Positions 1-11,506 of a DNA stretch of 64,000 bases are shown here, in pieces (positions within the stretch are counted from its first letter, which is position 1; each line of letters opens with the position of its first letter). Source of the stretch: Nectonema munidae. Its lineage: Eukaryota; Nematomorpha; Nectonematoida; Nectonematidae. The translations under genes and the position numbers were made by a program. The stretch is from the NCBI GenBank assembly GCA_030549495.1, contig JAUIRK010000177.1, positions 32,501-96,500 of the forward strand, written 5' to 3'. The notes beneath the pieces were generated by a model. It had not been told where the DNA came from. It did no database searches and saw nothing but the letters and a program-made list of their open reading frames with translations.

Positions 1-690
1 ATTGACCAAACTATAGGAAAGATGAGGCAAAACTAGTGATCTATATATATCCAGTTTAATTTTCGATGGAAGTGATCTGAATCGATTAAAATACCAATTA
101 CAATACTAACTTTAGTGCAAATGTGTTTAATGTGTAGATTCCAATTCAATTTTTCACTCAAGATTAAACCTAAATAATTATGAGATACTGATAAATGCAA
201 ATTGAGATTTTTCAAGAAGCTAGGCTGAGCATTTTTCTTAGAAAAAAACATATGAACAGTTTTAGAGTTTTAATTCCAAGTTCATTCATGTACACCAAAA
301 AAACTATTGACATTTTCTCTATAAACAGACTCAATTGTTTTATTCTGAGAGAGAAACATTTAGGAGAAATGAATAAGGTATAAGAATAGTCAAATCATCA
401 GCAAAACTAAAAATCTAACGAAGGTTTGATTGAAATATGTCATTAATATAAATTAAAAAAAGGAAGGGAAAAACAAACCCTGATTCCTCTGGATACATGA
501 ATCAAATTTGAATAACTATCATTCGCAAACACTGCTTGTTTTCTGAATGACAAATATGATTTAAAAAATTTCAAAGTTCTTTCATCAAATCCATACTTTT
601 CCAGCTTGAATAAAAGTTTTTCATGTGATACTGAGTCGAAAGAATAAATATAGAGAATTTGTAACAAAATAATATAGGTCCTATTGAGAT
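1..690 (-). mobile_element. Non-LTR retrotransposon (jockey-like) RT fragment, cut by the left edge
   Basis: Reverse transcriptase pieces on the minus strand. 667-443 encodes a palm-domain stretch (FDSVSHEKLLFKLEKYGF, then SYLSFRKQ). The catalytic motif FADD lies at 405-394. 251-33 encodes the post-RT region (YLGLILSEKLNW). The pieces are in different frames, so the copy is dead. Its 5' end is truncated near 690 and its 3' end runs off the window. The order of RT motifs supports a jockey/CR1-type element; the exact clade is not determined. Confidence 0.85.
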
Positions 691-700
691 TAAAATCAAT

Positions 701-1315
701 GTTCTATTTTATAAAAGGTAAGTAAAAAGGAAAAGATCTTTTCAAGGCAATTTTTTTAACATTTAATTTTTAAAAGGACCAAGGAAGAATATAAAAGTAT
801 TTATTTCTTTTATAACAATGTATTTTTTACGTTTTAAAAAATTATGTAGATAAAATGGCGCTGAGTCTTCATAAATAAAAGTTGTAAAGAAAATTGAAAA
901 CGTTGAAAAAAAGATTTATTCAACGTTTTCAGTTTTTAAAAAATTATATTTGAGAAAGTATTTTGTGTTCTTCACTTTTAATAGTTTTCCTTTTTAATTC
1001 TTATAGATTTAATTTTAGGTTATAGACATATTGTACCAAGCCAGCTATGCTTTTCTATCTTTTCTATATATCTTATATATACACATAATAGTAAACATAG
1101 TGTGTTAATAATATACAGTTTCACATACAAACCATTGATAGATCCTATATTAATTAGCATGTTTCATATTATCATCTTTATATTTACTCTGTTGAGAACA
1201 TTGCTATCCTACTCATTCTTCTCTTTCCCTTTTCTCTTCTTTTCTTTGACTTAAGAAAGTAGTTTTAAGACCACTGACATATTTCTTAAATAAATACTCG
1301 TAAAAAAGTACATTT
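701..1315. other. No gene seen
   Basis: AT-rich sequence with short ORFs only and no recognisable coding or repeat structure. Confidence 0.5.
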
Positions 1316-1323
1316 GTAATACT

Positions 1324-2191
1324 TAGGGTTGCCAGACGTCCCGATTTTTCGGGACTTGTCCGGATTTATATTATTTTGTCCCGCGTCCCGAATGCACAAC
1401 TAGGGGACACCATTTGTCCCGATTTTAGCTTCCATAAAAAAAAACTAGAATTATGAAATTTTTAATTTTAAACTTAATTTTCCTATCTTATCATTTTTTA
1501 TTGAAATAAAAGATATTTATTAAAAAAAATCTAAATTACATATGTCAAAATATTAAATATAAGGCACGTAAGTCTAGTAACTACATTTTGATATGGTTTC
1601 AAACTTCATTTTTTTATAATAACCAAAAAAACGTGTGAATTCAAAACAGAATTAGCCGCTTCAAAGATTTCACACACGATAAATAAATAATAAAATATAT
1701 TTATTATTATATATGTACAGTACATTGATTAGTTAGTATGTCATGTAAATATAAAAAAAAATATACATAACTATGTCAAGATGAAAGAACACATTAATAT
1801 AATAATATGTAATTCCGACATCCGATTATTCTAGAATTTTTCAATATTCCTCTTAGTGAAGCTTACTTATATTTTGTTCATAGTCTTGATTTTGTTTTCA
1901 GCAGTAGAATTATGAAAATTGAAAAAAGAAAAAACAGTTTTATTGAAGTTCTCTTTTGCCTTAATGAAGTTACGCCTATACAATAAGATTTTATAAATAT
2001 TTAACGTTACAATTAGTCAAGTTTAAACCCAATTTTATCAAAACAGCTTTGTGTGTCACAAAAAAATTCATTTGTTTAAAATTATTTATATTAATAAATT
2101 TAATAATAATTAGTTTTTATTAGTAATAAACTTAACATTATTCTGTCATAAAAGTGTCCCGATTTTTTATTTTTGAAATCTGGCAACCCTA
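1324..2191. mobile_element. Non-autonomous hAT element with intact ends
   Basis: The left end reads TAGGGTTGCCAGA and the right end TCTGGCAACCCTA, a perfect 13-bp inverted repeat. Subterminal GTCCCGATTTTT motifs follow on both sides (1340s and 2155-2165). The element is flanked by identical 8-bp copies of GTAATACT at 1316-1323 and 2192-2199. An 8-bp duplication with a YAGGG end is the hAT signature. The 868-bp interior has no ORF of note, so it would depend on a transposase elsewhere. Perfect flanks suggest a fairly recent insertion. Confidence 0.88.
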
Positions 2192-2199
2192 GTAATACT

Positions 2200-3010
2200 T
2201 GATAAAAAATATTTAATTAACATTTGATTTTGTTGAAAAAATTACAATTATATTCCCAATCAGTTAGATTTTAATAGCTTGGTCCTTCACTGAAATGGCA
2301 ATACTAAGCATACTTTCTATATTCATAACTTGTGTTTTAACATACATATTTCTGTTTATTTAGATTCTACTAAATTGTTTGATTGAGTATATATTTTTTC
2401 TGCTCTTCAAACTACAACGACTTAGGTTTCGTTCTAAAGCCCTAAACCGTTCAAAAAATAATATCTGCATTTCTTTTTTGAGTATTACTCGTCTTAGGGC
2501 ATCAACTTGGGTTTACTTTTAGAAACAATTTGAAATCTTTCTTCTTTTTATCTTAATAAATCACATTACTTCTGTTTTACATTTTTGTCTTTCTATATTA
2601 TACGTATACCATGTAGGTGCTTTCTTCAAATATAAATCAATAACTAAATTTATAAATATTGTTATACAGTCCGATTATTTTCTCATTAAATTCCTTCTTT
2701 CAATTATTTAGGACTCATTTCTCATGGACAACACTTTAATTCAGTCGTTGCGAAAATATCAAAATTCGCACAAGTTTACGTCCTTGTTTGTACTACAGCA
2801 AACTTCTTAAAATTGTTTGAGTTGGCAAACTGATTTGGGTGTTACTTATCTGCATTTTGTTTATTTTAACCGAGTAGATATTACATCGATTTTTTCTTAT
2901 AATAATAAATAAATATTGCTGAACTTTTTCCTGTCTTATTGTAAAACTTGTCTGATATTAATTCTAAGTTTGTAAGATATTAATATTAAGTTTTGCTGAT
3001 TTCCACTCAA
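2200..3010. other. No gene seen; presumably 5' part of the MULE copy
   Basis: AT-rich and without a recognisable ORF. It precedes the MULE transposase remnant and may hold that element's 5' end, but I could not find a terminal inverted repeat. Confidence 0.35.
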
Positions 3011-3032
3011 AATGAGTACAGCAATGAAATGA

Positions 3033-4954
3033 AAACTAAGCCAAAGCCCGATTCACAGCATTTTTAATCATAAAATAACACCTTCTCCCTTAAAAGACCA
3101 TACCTATCTTGCCTCTAATGAAGACAGCACTGAATTTATTGAATCTTTAAATATTTTTAATGGAAAACAACAACTGAAATCATTAAGTAACGAATTTTTA
3201 TCTAGCAGGGTAGTTATAAACGAGCTCTTTTCTTCTGATTTTTGTTATTCAGGCGTTATTCTAGACTATTTTATAGAAAATGTTTATTTTAAAACAAAAA
3301 TAATTCATAAAGATAAAAATGATGAAAGAACCTTCTTTGATAACTTCGGAGTTTGGACTAAAACTACACAGAAAAAGGTGTATTTTTTAAACTTAAATAA
3401 TGAATTGTTATTTATTAAAAAAAATAAGGAACTTTTTGGATATATAAAGAACAAAAATTTTATTTCAATGAATCCAGAGCCGGATAATGCAAAAATTATT
3501 AAATTGGTGCATTATTATGAAGAATTAAAACGCAAGGATCTTTTTAAAAGAAGAATTTCTTGAATTGAGAAAGGTGCAGATATTTATTTATGAGAGTATA
3601 TTGGAACGAGGCCTTTAGAACGTTCTCATCATGGAAATTTAAAAATGCACACTCAAGATTTTGTGAGAACCAATCCAGCAATAAAGGATCGTGTATTGGA
3701 ACAATTGAAACAAACAAAATCATGTAAAAAAATTTATTCTAAAATGCTTGAATCTCAAAAGGATATACCTAGAACCTCAAAAGTCATAAGAAATATTAAA
3801 TATATATCTGGAAAAAAAATTCGTTACATGCATATAATAACAATATCGCCTATAATATACAAAGTATATGTATTCTAACAACTGGACACCCATTTTTGAA
3901 AGAAATGACTCTTAATACTAATGGACTTCCTAATATAATTGGTTACGCGCAAAATCAGCTATTACATCTAAGCAAATCTATCAAATTTGGGTTAAACATT
4001 TTTGGAATAGATCGCACGTTTAATATAGGCCTTTGCTTCTTTAACGTCACAGTTTTTGACAACAAAAATCTCAAAAGAAAAGTAAAAAATGTTGTACCTA
4101 TTTTCCTTGGTCCCATATATTTACATTGGGATGAAAAGTTTAAATCATATTCAAAAATTTTCTCGCATTTATCACTTATATTGAACCAGGATTTCAACTT
4201 TGAACTTACTACAGATAATTTAGTTAAGCTTTAGTTAAGGCTATTAAACATTTTTTTCCACATACTACTCTCATATATTGCCAAAGACATTTAGAAAAAA
4301 ACATACAAAGGTATCTAAAAAATAAAATTGGCATGAATCATAGAGAAACCATGGCATTCGTTAATTCAATTTTTGGTAATTCAGGTTTAGTTGATTCTGC
4401 CAATATTTTAGATTTTAATTCAAAGAAAAGTTTACTGATAAAAATATACGAGAAAAAATTTGGAACTTATTTAACTGAAAGATTATTACCTGTAATTGAA
4501 AATCATGTTTTTATCCCTAAACACAATTACAAATATTTGCCAGATAAATGGAAAAATAATAATTGTGAATCGATGAACCATGTACTCAAATCAAACAAAA
4601 TGGAAGAGTAAAAAGATACTAGATTTAATTGAAAGCCTGTATACCGAAGTAAGATATCAAGAAAACGTGATAAAATGTTCCCCTTATGGTTATGGAGATT
4701 TAAAAATATCAGATGAATGTAATTTCTATCAAAAATCAAAATCCGAGTGGGATCAAATGAACAAAAAAGAAAGAGAATACTTCCAAAAATTTTTAGATAT
4801 TGAACCACCAAAAACCGCAATTAACCATGACAAGGGATTAATAGTTTCAACAAAAAGACAGCTTATAGTAAAAAAATGTTCAAATATTGCTTCAAAACGA
4901 GGAAGAAAAACATTCAGCCTTAAAAAAAGAACATCAAATAAGGTAAAGCTTTAA
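3033..4954 (+). pseudogene. MULE (Mutator-like) transposase remnant, copy 1
   Basis: Five ORF segments in shifting frames form one degraded transposase. 3033-3563 is open but has no ATG near its start (ends LFKRRIS). About 3620-3878 carries a HH...H segment before a helical DFVRTNPAIKDRVLEQL region. 3896-4234 holds the MULE core (GIDRTFNIGLCFF with the first acidic residue, then LTTDNLVK). A frameshift follows, then CQRHLEKNI. 4333-4954 holds the C-terminal part (WKNNNCESMNHVLK, then WKSKKILDLIESLY). The order matches copy 2 at 11.5-14 kb. Frameshifts at about 4234 and 4611 make it inactive. Confidence 0.8.
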
Positions 4955-6705
4955 TACTATTCATTTTCCTTAATGACTTTTTTATTTAAGACAATTATAA
5001 AGCACTAACTCAGCAAATGTAGTTTTCTATGCGCAAGTCAGCCAAAACCAAGTGATATAACTTCAATATAAAAGTTTAATTTTAATAAGTTCAATTTTTT
5101 ATATAAAATTTTTTTAAATGTTCTTTATTATATGTTGATTGAAAAACAATAAAATTTTGAAAAGTTTGATTATAAAAATTTTCTATATTTGGAAAACATA
5201 ACTTATCAAATTTTTTTTTAAAACATTTAACTTAAAAGAACGAATCCATATAAAGAATTATTAATGTGCGAGAATAAAATTCTATTTTTCCTAAACATAA
5301 AAAAATTCTTCATATTTGCTATAAGCTAATCGGATAACGTTGCCGAATTCGTGTATGACCTCTTTTAATTTGGTATTTTTTTGAGAATTAAAATGAGAGA
5401 AACTAATTGAGTTTAACTTTTAATTCATAAAAGTATAACATCAGTTTCTATATTTGAACAAAGTTTATTGAAGATAAAAATTTTTGTTTTAATGCTTCCA
5501 AAAGACAGAACGAGTATTGCTAAAATCCAAATGCGGATAAAGTAGCATTGAACTGATTTGTAGAACCCAGATCTAGTATAGACCTTTAGCTGGCCCGTAA
5601 TTATGAGAAAAAAATTATTTGCCTGTGATTTAAAAATTATTTCAGACAAGAACTCTTTCTTGGGATTGGAACTTTTGAATAAATAAAAAATTAATTTTTT
5701 TATACGGAAAATTACTAAAGATAAAAAGAAACATGCCCTGAATTTTTTATAATGGGTCAATGTAGTCGGATATAATATTTTCATTTTTTTTCAATGGATT
5801 TTTGTGCATGTTTTCCATTTCTACCAAGTTTTCAGGGATTAAAAAGTGGCCCTCAAAATCACTTTTGGATCAAACTCTAGCTAAAAAATAAGAAATTCAA
5901 AAAAAAATATATTAAATTTTAATTCATCAATGAAAATCATTGTAGTAATAGATGTAAACATATCTTTTACAATCTTTTAGAAATCAAGATTGTTCTATTA
6001 TCAAGCTTCGGAATTTCGGAAAACTGAGAATTTTGTATAAATATATCCATCGAGAAAAGACGGCTGTTCTTAAAAAAATTAATATTATACAAATTAAATA
6101 AACAAAATTAATTTTTGAATTTTAATACTTTGTGAAATAATATAAGAGAAAAATATTTGAAAAGAATCCCGTCTCATCATAGTGGGAACAAAAAATGATC
6201 GAAAATAAACTAATATCCATGCATGAAAATACTTTTGGGTATCATATTATTTTTGACTATATATATTTGAAAAGTTTTCATTGAATTTAAAAATTTTGTT
6301 TTTGTCAATTTAGATTATGACCTGTGAAAATTGTTATGAAGATTGTTTGTTAGTTTGAGCGAAAAATTAAATTTTTATGAAATGGTATATATTCTTTAGA
6401 ATTAAAATGTATTTTGTATGTGGATGCTAAATATAAGAGTTAATAGAATATTTTTTCATTCGTAAATATTCAGATCTTGATTGTTATAACTTGGAAGAGA
6501 ACGATAAAATAAGAAATGCTGATATAATTATAGTAAAAATAAAAGAATAAAAAATTCAAAAATTTTATAAGCGATTTTTAAAATTGAAGTATATTGCCAC
6601 AAAAATAATAATCTTCAACCTTAATCTTCAATAGTTTTCAATAATACGTTTTAATCGAGAAGTGATAATTCCAAATCTAGTGTGAAATTAAGAGCAAGAA
6701 AGCCA
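4955..6705. other. No gene seen
   Basis: Very AT-rich. A 119-codon minus-strand ORF (5784-5425) has low-complexity composition and no motif, and is not called. The 11-mer CTATGCGCAAG at 5027-5037 recurs at 13999-14009 beside the second MULE copy. Confidence 0.5.
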
Positions 6706-6709
6706 TATT

Positions 6710-7596
6710 TTGTCTGAAAATTTTATTTCTTCATATTTTGAGGTTTTCTCTATTCAAATAAAAATTAAAAATAATAAAAATGTTTGCATACATAACGTCT
6801 ATCGTCCTCCTTATAACTCTTCTAATCAATTGTTTACTAAGTTAATGAATATTTTATCTTTTGAATTGAAAAAAAGTAATAGGTATATTAAAACAAATAC
6901 TAGTGAAACTCATGCATCCAATGCATGGATGTCAGACGATGTACTAAGGCTGATTAGTGTTAAAAATAGCTTGTATCGACAATATTTGAAAGGGGGTAAA
7001 AATGATATAAGTTTGAAAAAAAGGTTCATCTATTACAGAAACAAAGTCAAAACTTTAGTAAAAAACTGTAAAACAAATTATTACAATAAATGTTTTTCTT
7101 CTAAATCTACAAGAAAGATATGGACGCAGTTAAATCATTTTTTTACGCAAAATAGAATTGAAAAAATCTCTCTGTCTATTAATGATGAAAAAACAGACAA
7201 TCCTCACAAAGTTGTTGAAGCCATTGTCCATCGGATAATCAGCTCCCTATTTGCAAATTTGAATCAAAGTTTTCTTTTGATAAATTTACCATGATTGATC
7301 TATGTAACGCCATGCAAAGCATTAAAAGCAGTACTTTTAAAGATTTTTTTGGGTTCTCACATCAAATTATCGAGTTAATTTTGCCATACATTGCACACAT
7401 ATTATTAATAGGCTTTAATTCATGTGTAGAATACTTGACTTTCTCTGAAATTTTCAAAATAACCAAAGTGATTCCAATATTCATGAAAATAGATCAAATG
7501 CCAAAAACTATAGACCAATTTCTCTAATATCTTCATTTTCAAAAATATTGGAAAAAATGCTGTACAATCAACTTTACAAATACTTTCTTGATAAAA
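6710..7596 (+). pseudogene. Jockey-like LINE: endonuclease, linker and start of RT, interrupted
   Basis: 6710-7294 encodes the C-terminal end of an endonuclease (CIHNVYRPPYNSS). An apparent internal deletion joins it to the linker region (WMSDDVLRLISVKNSLYRQY, then TRKIWTQLNHFF). 7291-7527 continues towards the RT (FKITKVIPIF). After a frameshift come YRPISLISSFSKILEKML and YNQLYKYFLDKNL up to about 7596. There the coding sequence stops at a 19-bp tandem array and does not resume after it. Confidence 0.82.
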
Positions 7597-8294
7597 ATCT
7601 TTACGGGTGCTTATGATCTTTACGGGTACTTATGATCTTCACGGGTACTTATGATCTTTACGGTACTTATGATCTTTACGGGTACTTATGATCTTTACGG
7701 GTACTTATGATCTTTACGGGTACTTATGATCTTTACGGGTACTTATGATCTTTACGGGTGCTTATGATCTTTACGGGTACTTATGATCTTTACGGGTACT
7801 TATGATCTTTACAGGGGTACCAATGATCTTTACGGGTACTTATGATCTTTACGGTACTTATGATCTTTACGGGTACTTATGATCTTTACGGGTACTTATG
7901 ATCTTTACGGGTACTTATGATCTTTACGGGTGCTTATGATCTTTACGGGTGCTTATGATCTTTACGGGTACTTATGATCTTTACGGGTACTTATGATCTT
8001 TACGGGTACTTATGATCTTTACGGGTACTTATGATCTTTACGGGTACTTATGATCTTTACGGGTACTTATGATCTTTACGGGTACTTATGATCTTTACGG
8101 GTACTTATGATCTTTACGGGTACTTATGATCTTTACGGGTACTTATGATCTTTACGGGTACTTATGATCTTTACGGGTGCTTATGATCTTTACGGGTACT
8201 TATGATCTTTACGGGTGCTTATGATCTTTACGGGTACTTATGATCTTTACGGGTACTTATGATCTTTACAGGGGTACCAATGATCTTTACGGGT
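7597..8294. repeat. 19-bp minisatellite, about 36 copies
   Basis: Head-to-tail copies of GATCTTTACGGGTACTTAT, very uniform. Variants include A to G giving GGGTGCTTAT, two 18-bp units missing one G (near 7660 and 7855), and two longer units containing GATCTTTACAGGGGTACCAAT (near 7805 and 8265). There are no spacers, so it is not CRISPR-like. The repeated placing of variants suggests block amplification. Confidence 0.95.
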
Positions 8295-8662
8295 TCATTG
8301 ATGGTATCTATAATCCAGGTACTAATGATCTTTTGAGTGTACCTAGAATCCCAGTACCAATGATATTTAAGAGAACCTAGAATCACGTTGATACCAATGA
8401 TCTTTAACAGGATCTAGAATCACGGGCGTACCAATGATTTTTAACAGGACCTAGAATCACAGTACTAATGATCTTTAACAAGACCTAGAATCATGCGGTA
8501 CCAATGATCTTTAACTGGACCTAGAATTTTACCAATGATCTTTAACTGGACCTAGAATTTTACCAATGATCTTTAAGTGGACCTAGAATTTTACCAATGA
8601 TATTTAAGTGGACCTAGAATTTTACCAATGATCTTTAAGTGGACCTAGATTTTTGAGACCTA
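8295..8662. repeat. Diverged 31-37 bp tandem array sharing the GATCTTTA core
   Basis: About ten units run from one GATCTTTA to the next, ending in ACCTAGAAT and ACCAAT. The first five are irregular (34-37 bp); the last four or five are homogeneous 31-bp units. The GATCTTTA start and ACCAAT end match the longer variants inside the 19-bp array, so the 19-bp unit probably arose by deletion from this longer one. Confidence 0.85.
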
Positions 8663-8670
8663 GAATCCTA

Positions 8671-8700
8671 CGTCTCGAGCGAAGCGAGAGACAAACACAG
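8671..8700. repeat. GC-rich near-palindrome at the end of the satellite
   Basis: GTCTCGAGCGAAGCGAGAGAC folds on itself through TCTCG and CGAGA arms. It marks the edge between the satellite and AT-rich unique sequence. Function unknown. Confidence 0.5.
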
Positions 8701-9160
8701 GACCGTCTAGTCTAATATATAATAATTTCAAGCGAATCATTCACCGAACTGATTTTCTTTTTACTTTTAACATTCAAAGTCAAATTACTTTTATATTAAA
8801 AAAGATTTTTGTAGGCTATAAAACGTTATTCTACCTCATTTCAGCAGCGTTATCACGTGGTGTATTTTTTTAAAAACATTTTAAACCATGTCTATAGAGT
8901 GGTCCATCAAGGCACGGTAAAAAAAATTTCAGATAATTTTGATTAGAACCCTGCATTTGGTTTTGAAACTTAAAAGATTATTGAGGCAGAAATTTGAAAG
9001 AAAAATAAGATGTTTTAAAGGCTGCACAAGTCGGTCAAAGTTTCTTGGCAATTACATATATAAGTAGCCGCCGTTTTTGAGATATAAATTTAATAAATAG
9101 GGCGAATACCAAGTTAGATTACTCTGATTTATGTTAATAATTGCTTTTTTAGACATATAG
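8701..9160. other. No gene seen
   Basis: AT-rich sequence with no ORF or repeat that I can support. Confidence 0.45.
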
Positions 9161-9165
9161 AGCAG

Positions 9166-9405
9166 ATGGAGGGCAATAGTAGCCAAGCAATCAACAAAAC
9201 AAAAACCAGATCTACATCTCAGATATGGTTAGTTGGTCCTGTCAATTCAACTTTCCAACAGCAAGGGAGGCTGCCAACACTTCGTGAAACACTTGCTGTT
9301 TTCTTCCACTATAACACAAATGGCAAACAGAAACTTAAGCAAAGTGCTTAAATGACAGTGTCACAGTTAATACCATTCTGGCAAAAAGCAGGTCTACCAA
9401 GCGCT
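9166..9405 (+). pseudogene. 5' part of an unidentified ORF, cut by a piggyBac end
   Basis: The ORF from ATG 9166 has one in-frame TAA at 9349-9351 and then continues in the same frame (MTVSQLIPFWQKAGLPSALT). It reads into a TTAA at 9406-9409, where piggyBac-type sequence begins. The reading LPTLRETLAVFFHY followed by a FWQKAGLP motif resembles uncharacterised multicopy arthropod ORFs I remember, but I cannot name a function. A likely continuation on the same strand lies at 10,895-11,276. Confidence 0.5.
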
Positions 9406-9990
9406 TTAACCCATTAATGCCCAACCATGGAATTAGATAAAAAATCTTAATTCTCTTTTTGTAATATTACTCATTAGGTGTCAATAGCCAAAATTTATTT
9501 TGTAAAATTTAATACCGTTTTTAGTTTTTTGACAAACGGGTGTACACATATGTGCACGCTAGGAAATTTTCAATCTATCAAATTTAGAAAAGATAATGTT
9601 ATAAAAGCGATAATACAATTTTATTTAATCTTAAAAATATTAGCACAATTTTGAAGTATGGAAGAGTTTAAAATGTCCACTGTCAATGCACAAAGTCACA
9701 TCACAAGTTTCACATATCACTCTGGTTCGCCTTGCACATGAAGAAACAGCACATCTTCTAACTTTGTCCATCTGTTTTGGCCAGTGTGATCTTCCATGAA
9801 GTCGTACACTTTCATCTACTCTCACTTTGCTTTTTTTGAAAGATTTTCTTGGGAAAATATTAATACATGCTTTTTTATCGCTCAGAAAGGAAGATGAAAC
9901 ACTTCTCAAAAACCACAGTAAATCGTGGCCTTTGTTGTCGTTTGCCATCTTATACAGCATGAAGGAAGATGTCATAAGCGTAGACAAAAG
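9406..9990 (-). mobile_element. piggyBac-like element, 3' part of transposase and 3' end
   Basis: Minus-strand ORF 9987-9640 encodes the C-terminal end of a piggyBac transposase. It has SFMLYKMANDNKGHDLLWFL, then RHGRSHWP-like sequence, then a cysteine-rich finger (RRCAVSSCARRTRVICETC, then LCIDSGHFKLFHT). The 3' non-coding part runs to the target site TTAA at 9406-9409, immediately followed by CCCATTAATGCCC, a typical CCC start. The 5' half is missing because the transposase ends abruptly at about 9990, where GC-rich retroelement sequence begins. Confidence 0.82.
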
Positions 9991-10648
9991 GTTGGTGAAA
10001 TGTGGCTACGACCACTTTTTCGGCTTAATGTGGAAAGGGCCCAACTGCACCACTGTCTGCGGACGATGGGTGTCCAGGATGGCAAAAAGGAGGTTCTCCT
10101 TAGGTCGCTTTGCGCTTTCCTTCTTGCACAAAGAGTCGCCGAAGTACCCCTTTGATGGCGCCAGAAGATTATGGGCATCCTCAACTATTATACGGCAACA
10201 CTCCCAGGAAAATTTCGCATCATTTCGGCGCTGTATAATTGGGATGAGGCGCCCGAGCACAGCGAGCTGGTCCAGCTCGCCGTGCCTTACATCATGTCAA
10301 CCATCATCACCCCCTCCGTACCAGCAGATTCCCTCTACGTCGTCGTCTCATTGCAAGCCCTCGGATTTGTCACCTTGAAGGGCTCTTGGACAATCCAGAT
10401 GGTTCACCAAGACTGGCATATTGCGGATTTGGAGTTTCTAGCAATAACTCTGGCACACTTCCTTTGGCCCAGCAAGAAGATCTACTCCGAAATGGTCGCC
10501 ATAGGCTGTATCCGAAAATTGGGCAGCAAGTCGTTCAAACAAGCCAGGATTCTCCTATGGCTCGAAGCATCCAGTGCCTGGACAGATGCCGTTCGTAACG
10601 CCGTGGAACACGTCAAGTTGGAGGACGATCCTGCGGACGGCCCGTCAC
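9991..10648 (+). pseudogene. Retroelement RNase H fragment (DIRS- or gypsy-type)
   Basis: GC-rich sequence unlike its AT-rich surroundings. An open frame from 9925, broken by one stop near 10156, reads QKIMGILNYYTATLP and then an RNase H-like region. That region has ADLEFLAITLAHFLWPS, AIGCIRKLGSKS, and a terminal EDDPADGPSR. The LEFLAI and PADGPSR motifs recall the RNase H of DIRS-like tyrosine-recombinase retroelements; the LNYY segment recalls gypsy elements. It stops at a junction with opposite-strand RT sequence. Confidence 0.65.
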
Positions 10649-10890
10649 GTACGCTCCCTCTCTTAACTTGATATAAAAGCAGTTTCTCCATTCCTTCTGG
10701 ATTCTAATGCCATAAAACGCATCTGTAAGATCCAGACGGGTGGCCCAATTGAATAAGAGCTGAACGTAGCGCAGCTGGAATGGGGCCGTAAGCTTGATAG
10801 CTGGCGTGGCGAAGAGGTCCCGTGAGAAATCAAAGTCTGCCACCAAACGAGCCTTCCCGTTGGCCTTGGGAACCAAGAAGCACGGACATT
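10649..10890 (-). pseudogene. Retroelement reverse transcriptase fragment, opposite orientation
   Basis: Minus-strand 10890-10649 encodes the N-terminal fingers and palm of an RT: CFLVPKANGKARLVADF, then IKLTAPFQLR, then WATRLDLTDAFYGIRIQ with the first catalytic aspartate, then CFYIKLREGAYV. It is GC-rich like the adjoining RNase H part and probably from the same family, but faces the other way. The join near 10,648 is therefore a rearrangement, not the element's normal order. Confidence 0.75.
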
Positions 10891-10894
10891 TCTA

Positions 10895-11276
10895 AATCAA
10901 AGACATCTCTAATGTCCAGCAATGTGACAACTGCTTTGGATACCTCAAAAGTTGTTGTAACGCTCTCAATCAAGCAGATTATGAGAGAAAGCAAATCAGC
11001 GATTTTGTGACCAAGAACACGGTCCATTTCCTTGAAATTCTGGATTTGCCACAAACATTCCTAGAAATTCCTCCTGTAGAGTGGGCTGATAATGCAGACT
11101 TTCAGAAGGCTGCTAAAATTGTGCATTCCAGAAAAGTTTTCAACGATGTTGCCAAAAGGGCAATCAAGTTGATTCAAGACTTCAACCGTAACCTAACGAA
11201 GAACAGCTCCAGTACTTACTGCAAGTTGTCAACGAGCATAGGCATCTGTTTTCTGATGCCAATAAACTTACATTGA
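10895..11276 (+). pseudogene. 3' part of the interrupted unidentified ORF
   Basis: The plus frame reads SNVTTALDTSKVVVTLSIKQ up to about 11,007. After a frame change it reads PPVEWADNADFQKAAKIVH and RAIKLIQDFNRNLTKN, and ends in the last coding piece near 11,276. Its AT content matches the 9166-9405 ORF. I infer that it is the downstream half of that ORF, separated by the piggyBac and retroelement insertions. The order within the family is from memory and should be checked. Confidence 0.45.
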
Positions 11277-11279
11277 TTG

Positions 11280-11505
11280 CTGGACTTTCTAAGTAACATA
11301 TTTATGTGTAAGCATATTATGTGACACAATTTCCAAAACCACTACTGAGGTATGTGTCAAGGTTTCGTTTTTGTTAACACAGTATCCCCAAAAGGCCTAA
11401 TCTGCGGGACATGAGTCCTTCCACCTACAGAACAGACCTATACACCGACCTTCCACCTTCAGAACAGATTTATAAGCTACCACCTCATGATTTACAATAT
11501 AAAAG
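11280..11505. other. No gene seen
   Basis: Contains a short duplication of a TTCCACCT-type segment with AGAACAGA (11,430-11,470). Nothing else recognised. Confidence 0.4.
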
Positions 11506-11506
11506 T

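Noticed and set aside
5425-5784. 119-codon minus-strand ORF
   Set aside because: Composition is what AT-rich random sequence gives (Ile, Leu, Phe, Lys, Ser), with no motif or supporting context.
7597-8294. CRISPR-like array
   Set aside because: Repeats are contiguous with no spacers, in a eukaryotic context; it is a minisatellite.
9827-10378. 183-codon plus-strand ORF
   Set aside because: Its first half is the reverse strand of the piggyBac transposase and its second half is an off-frame reading of the retroelement island.
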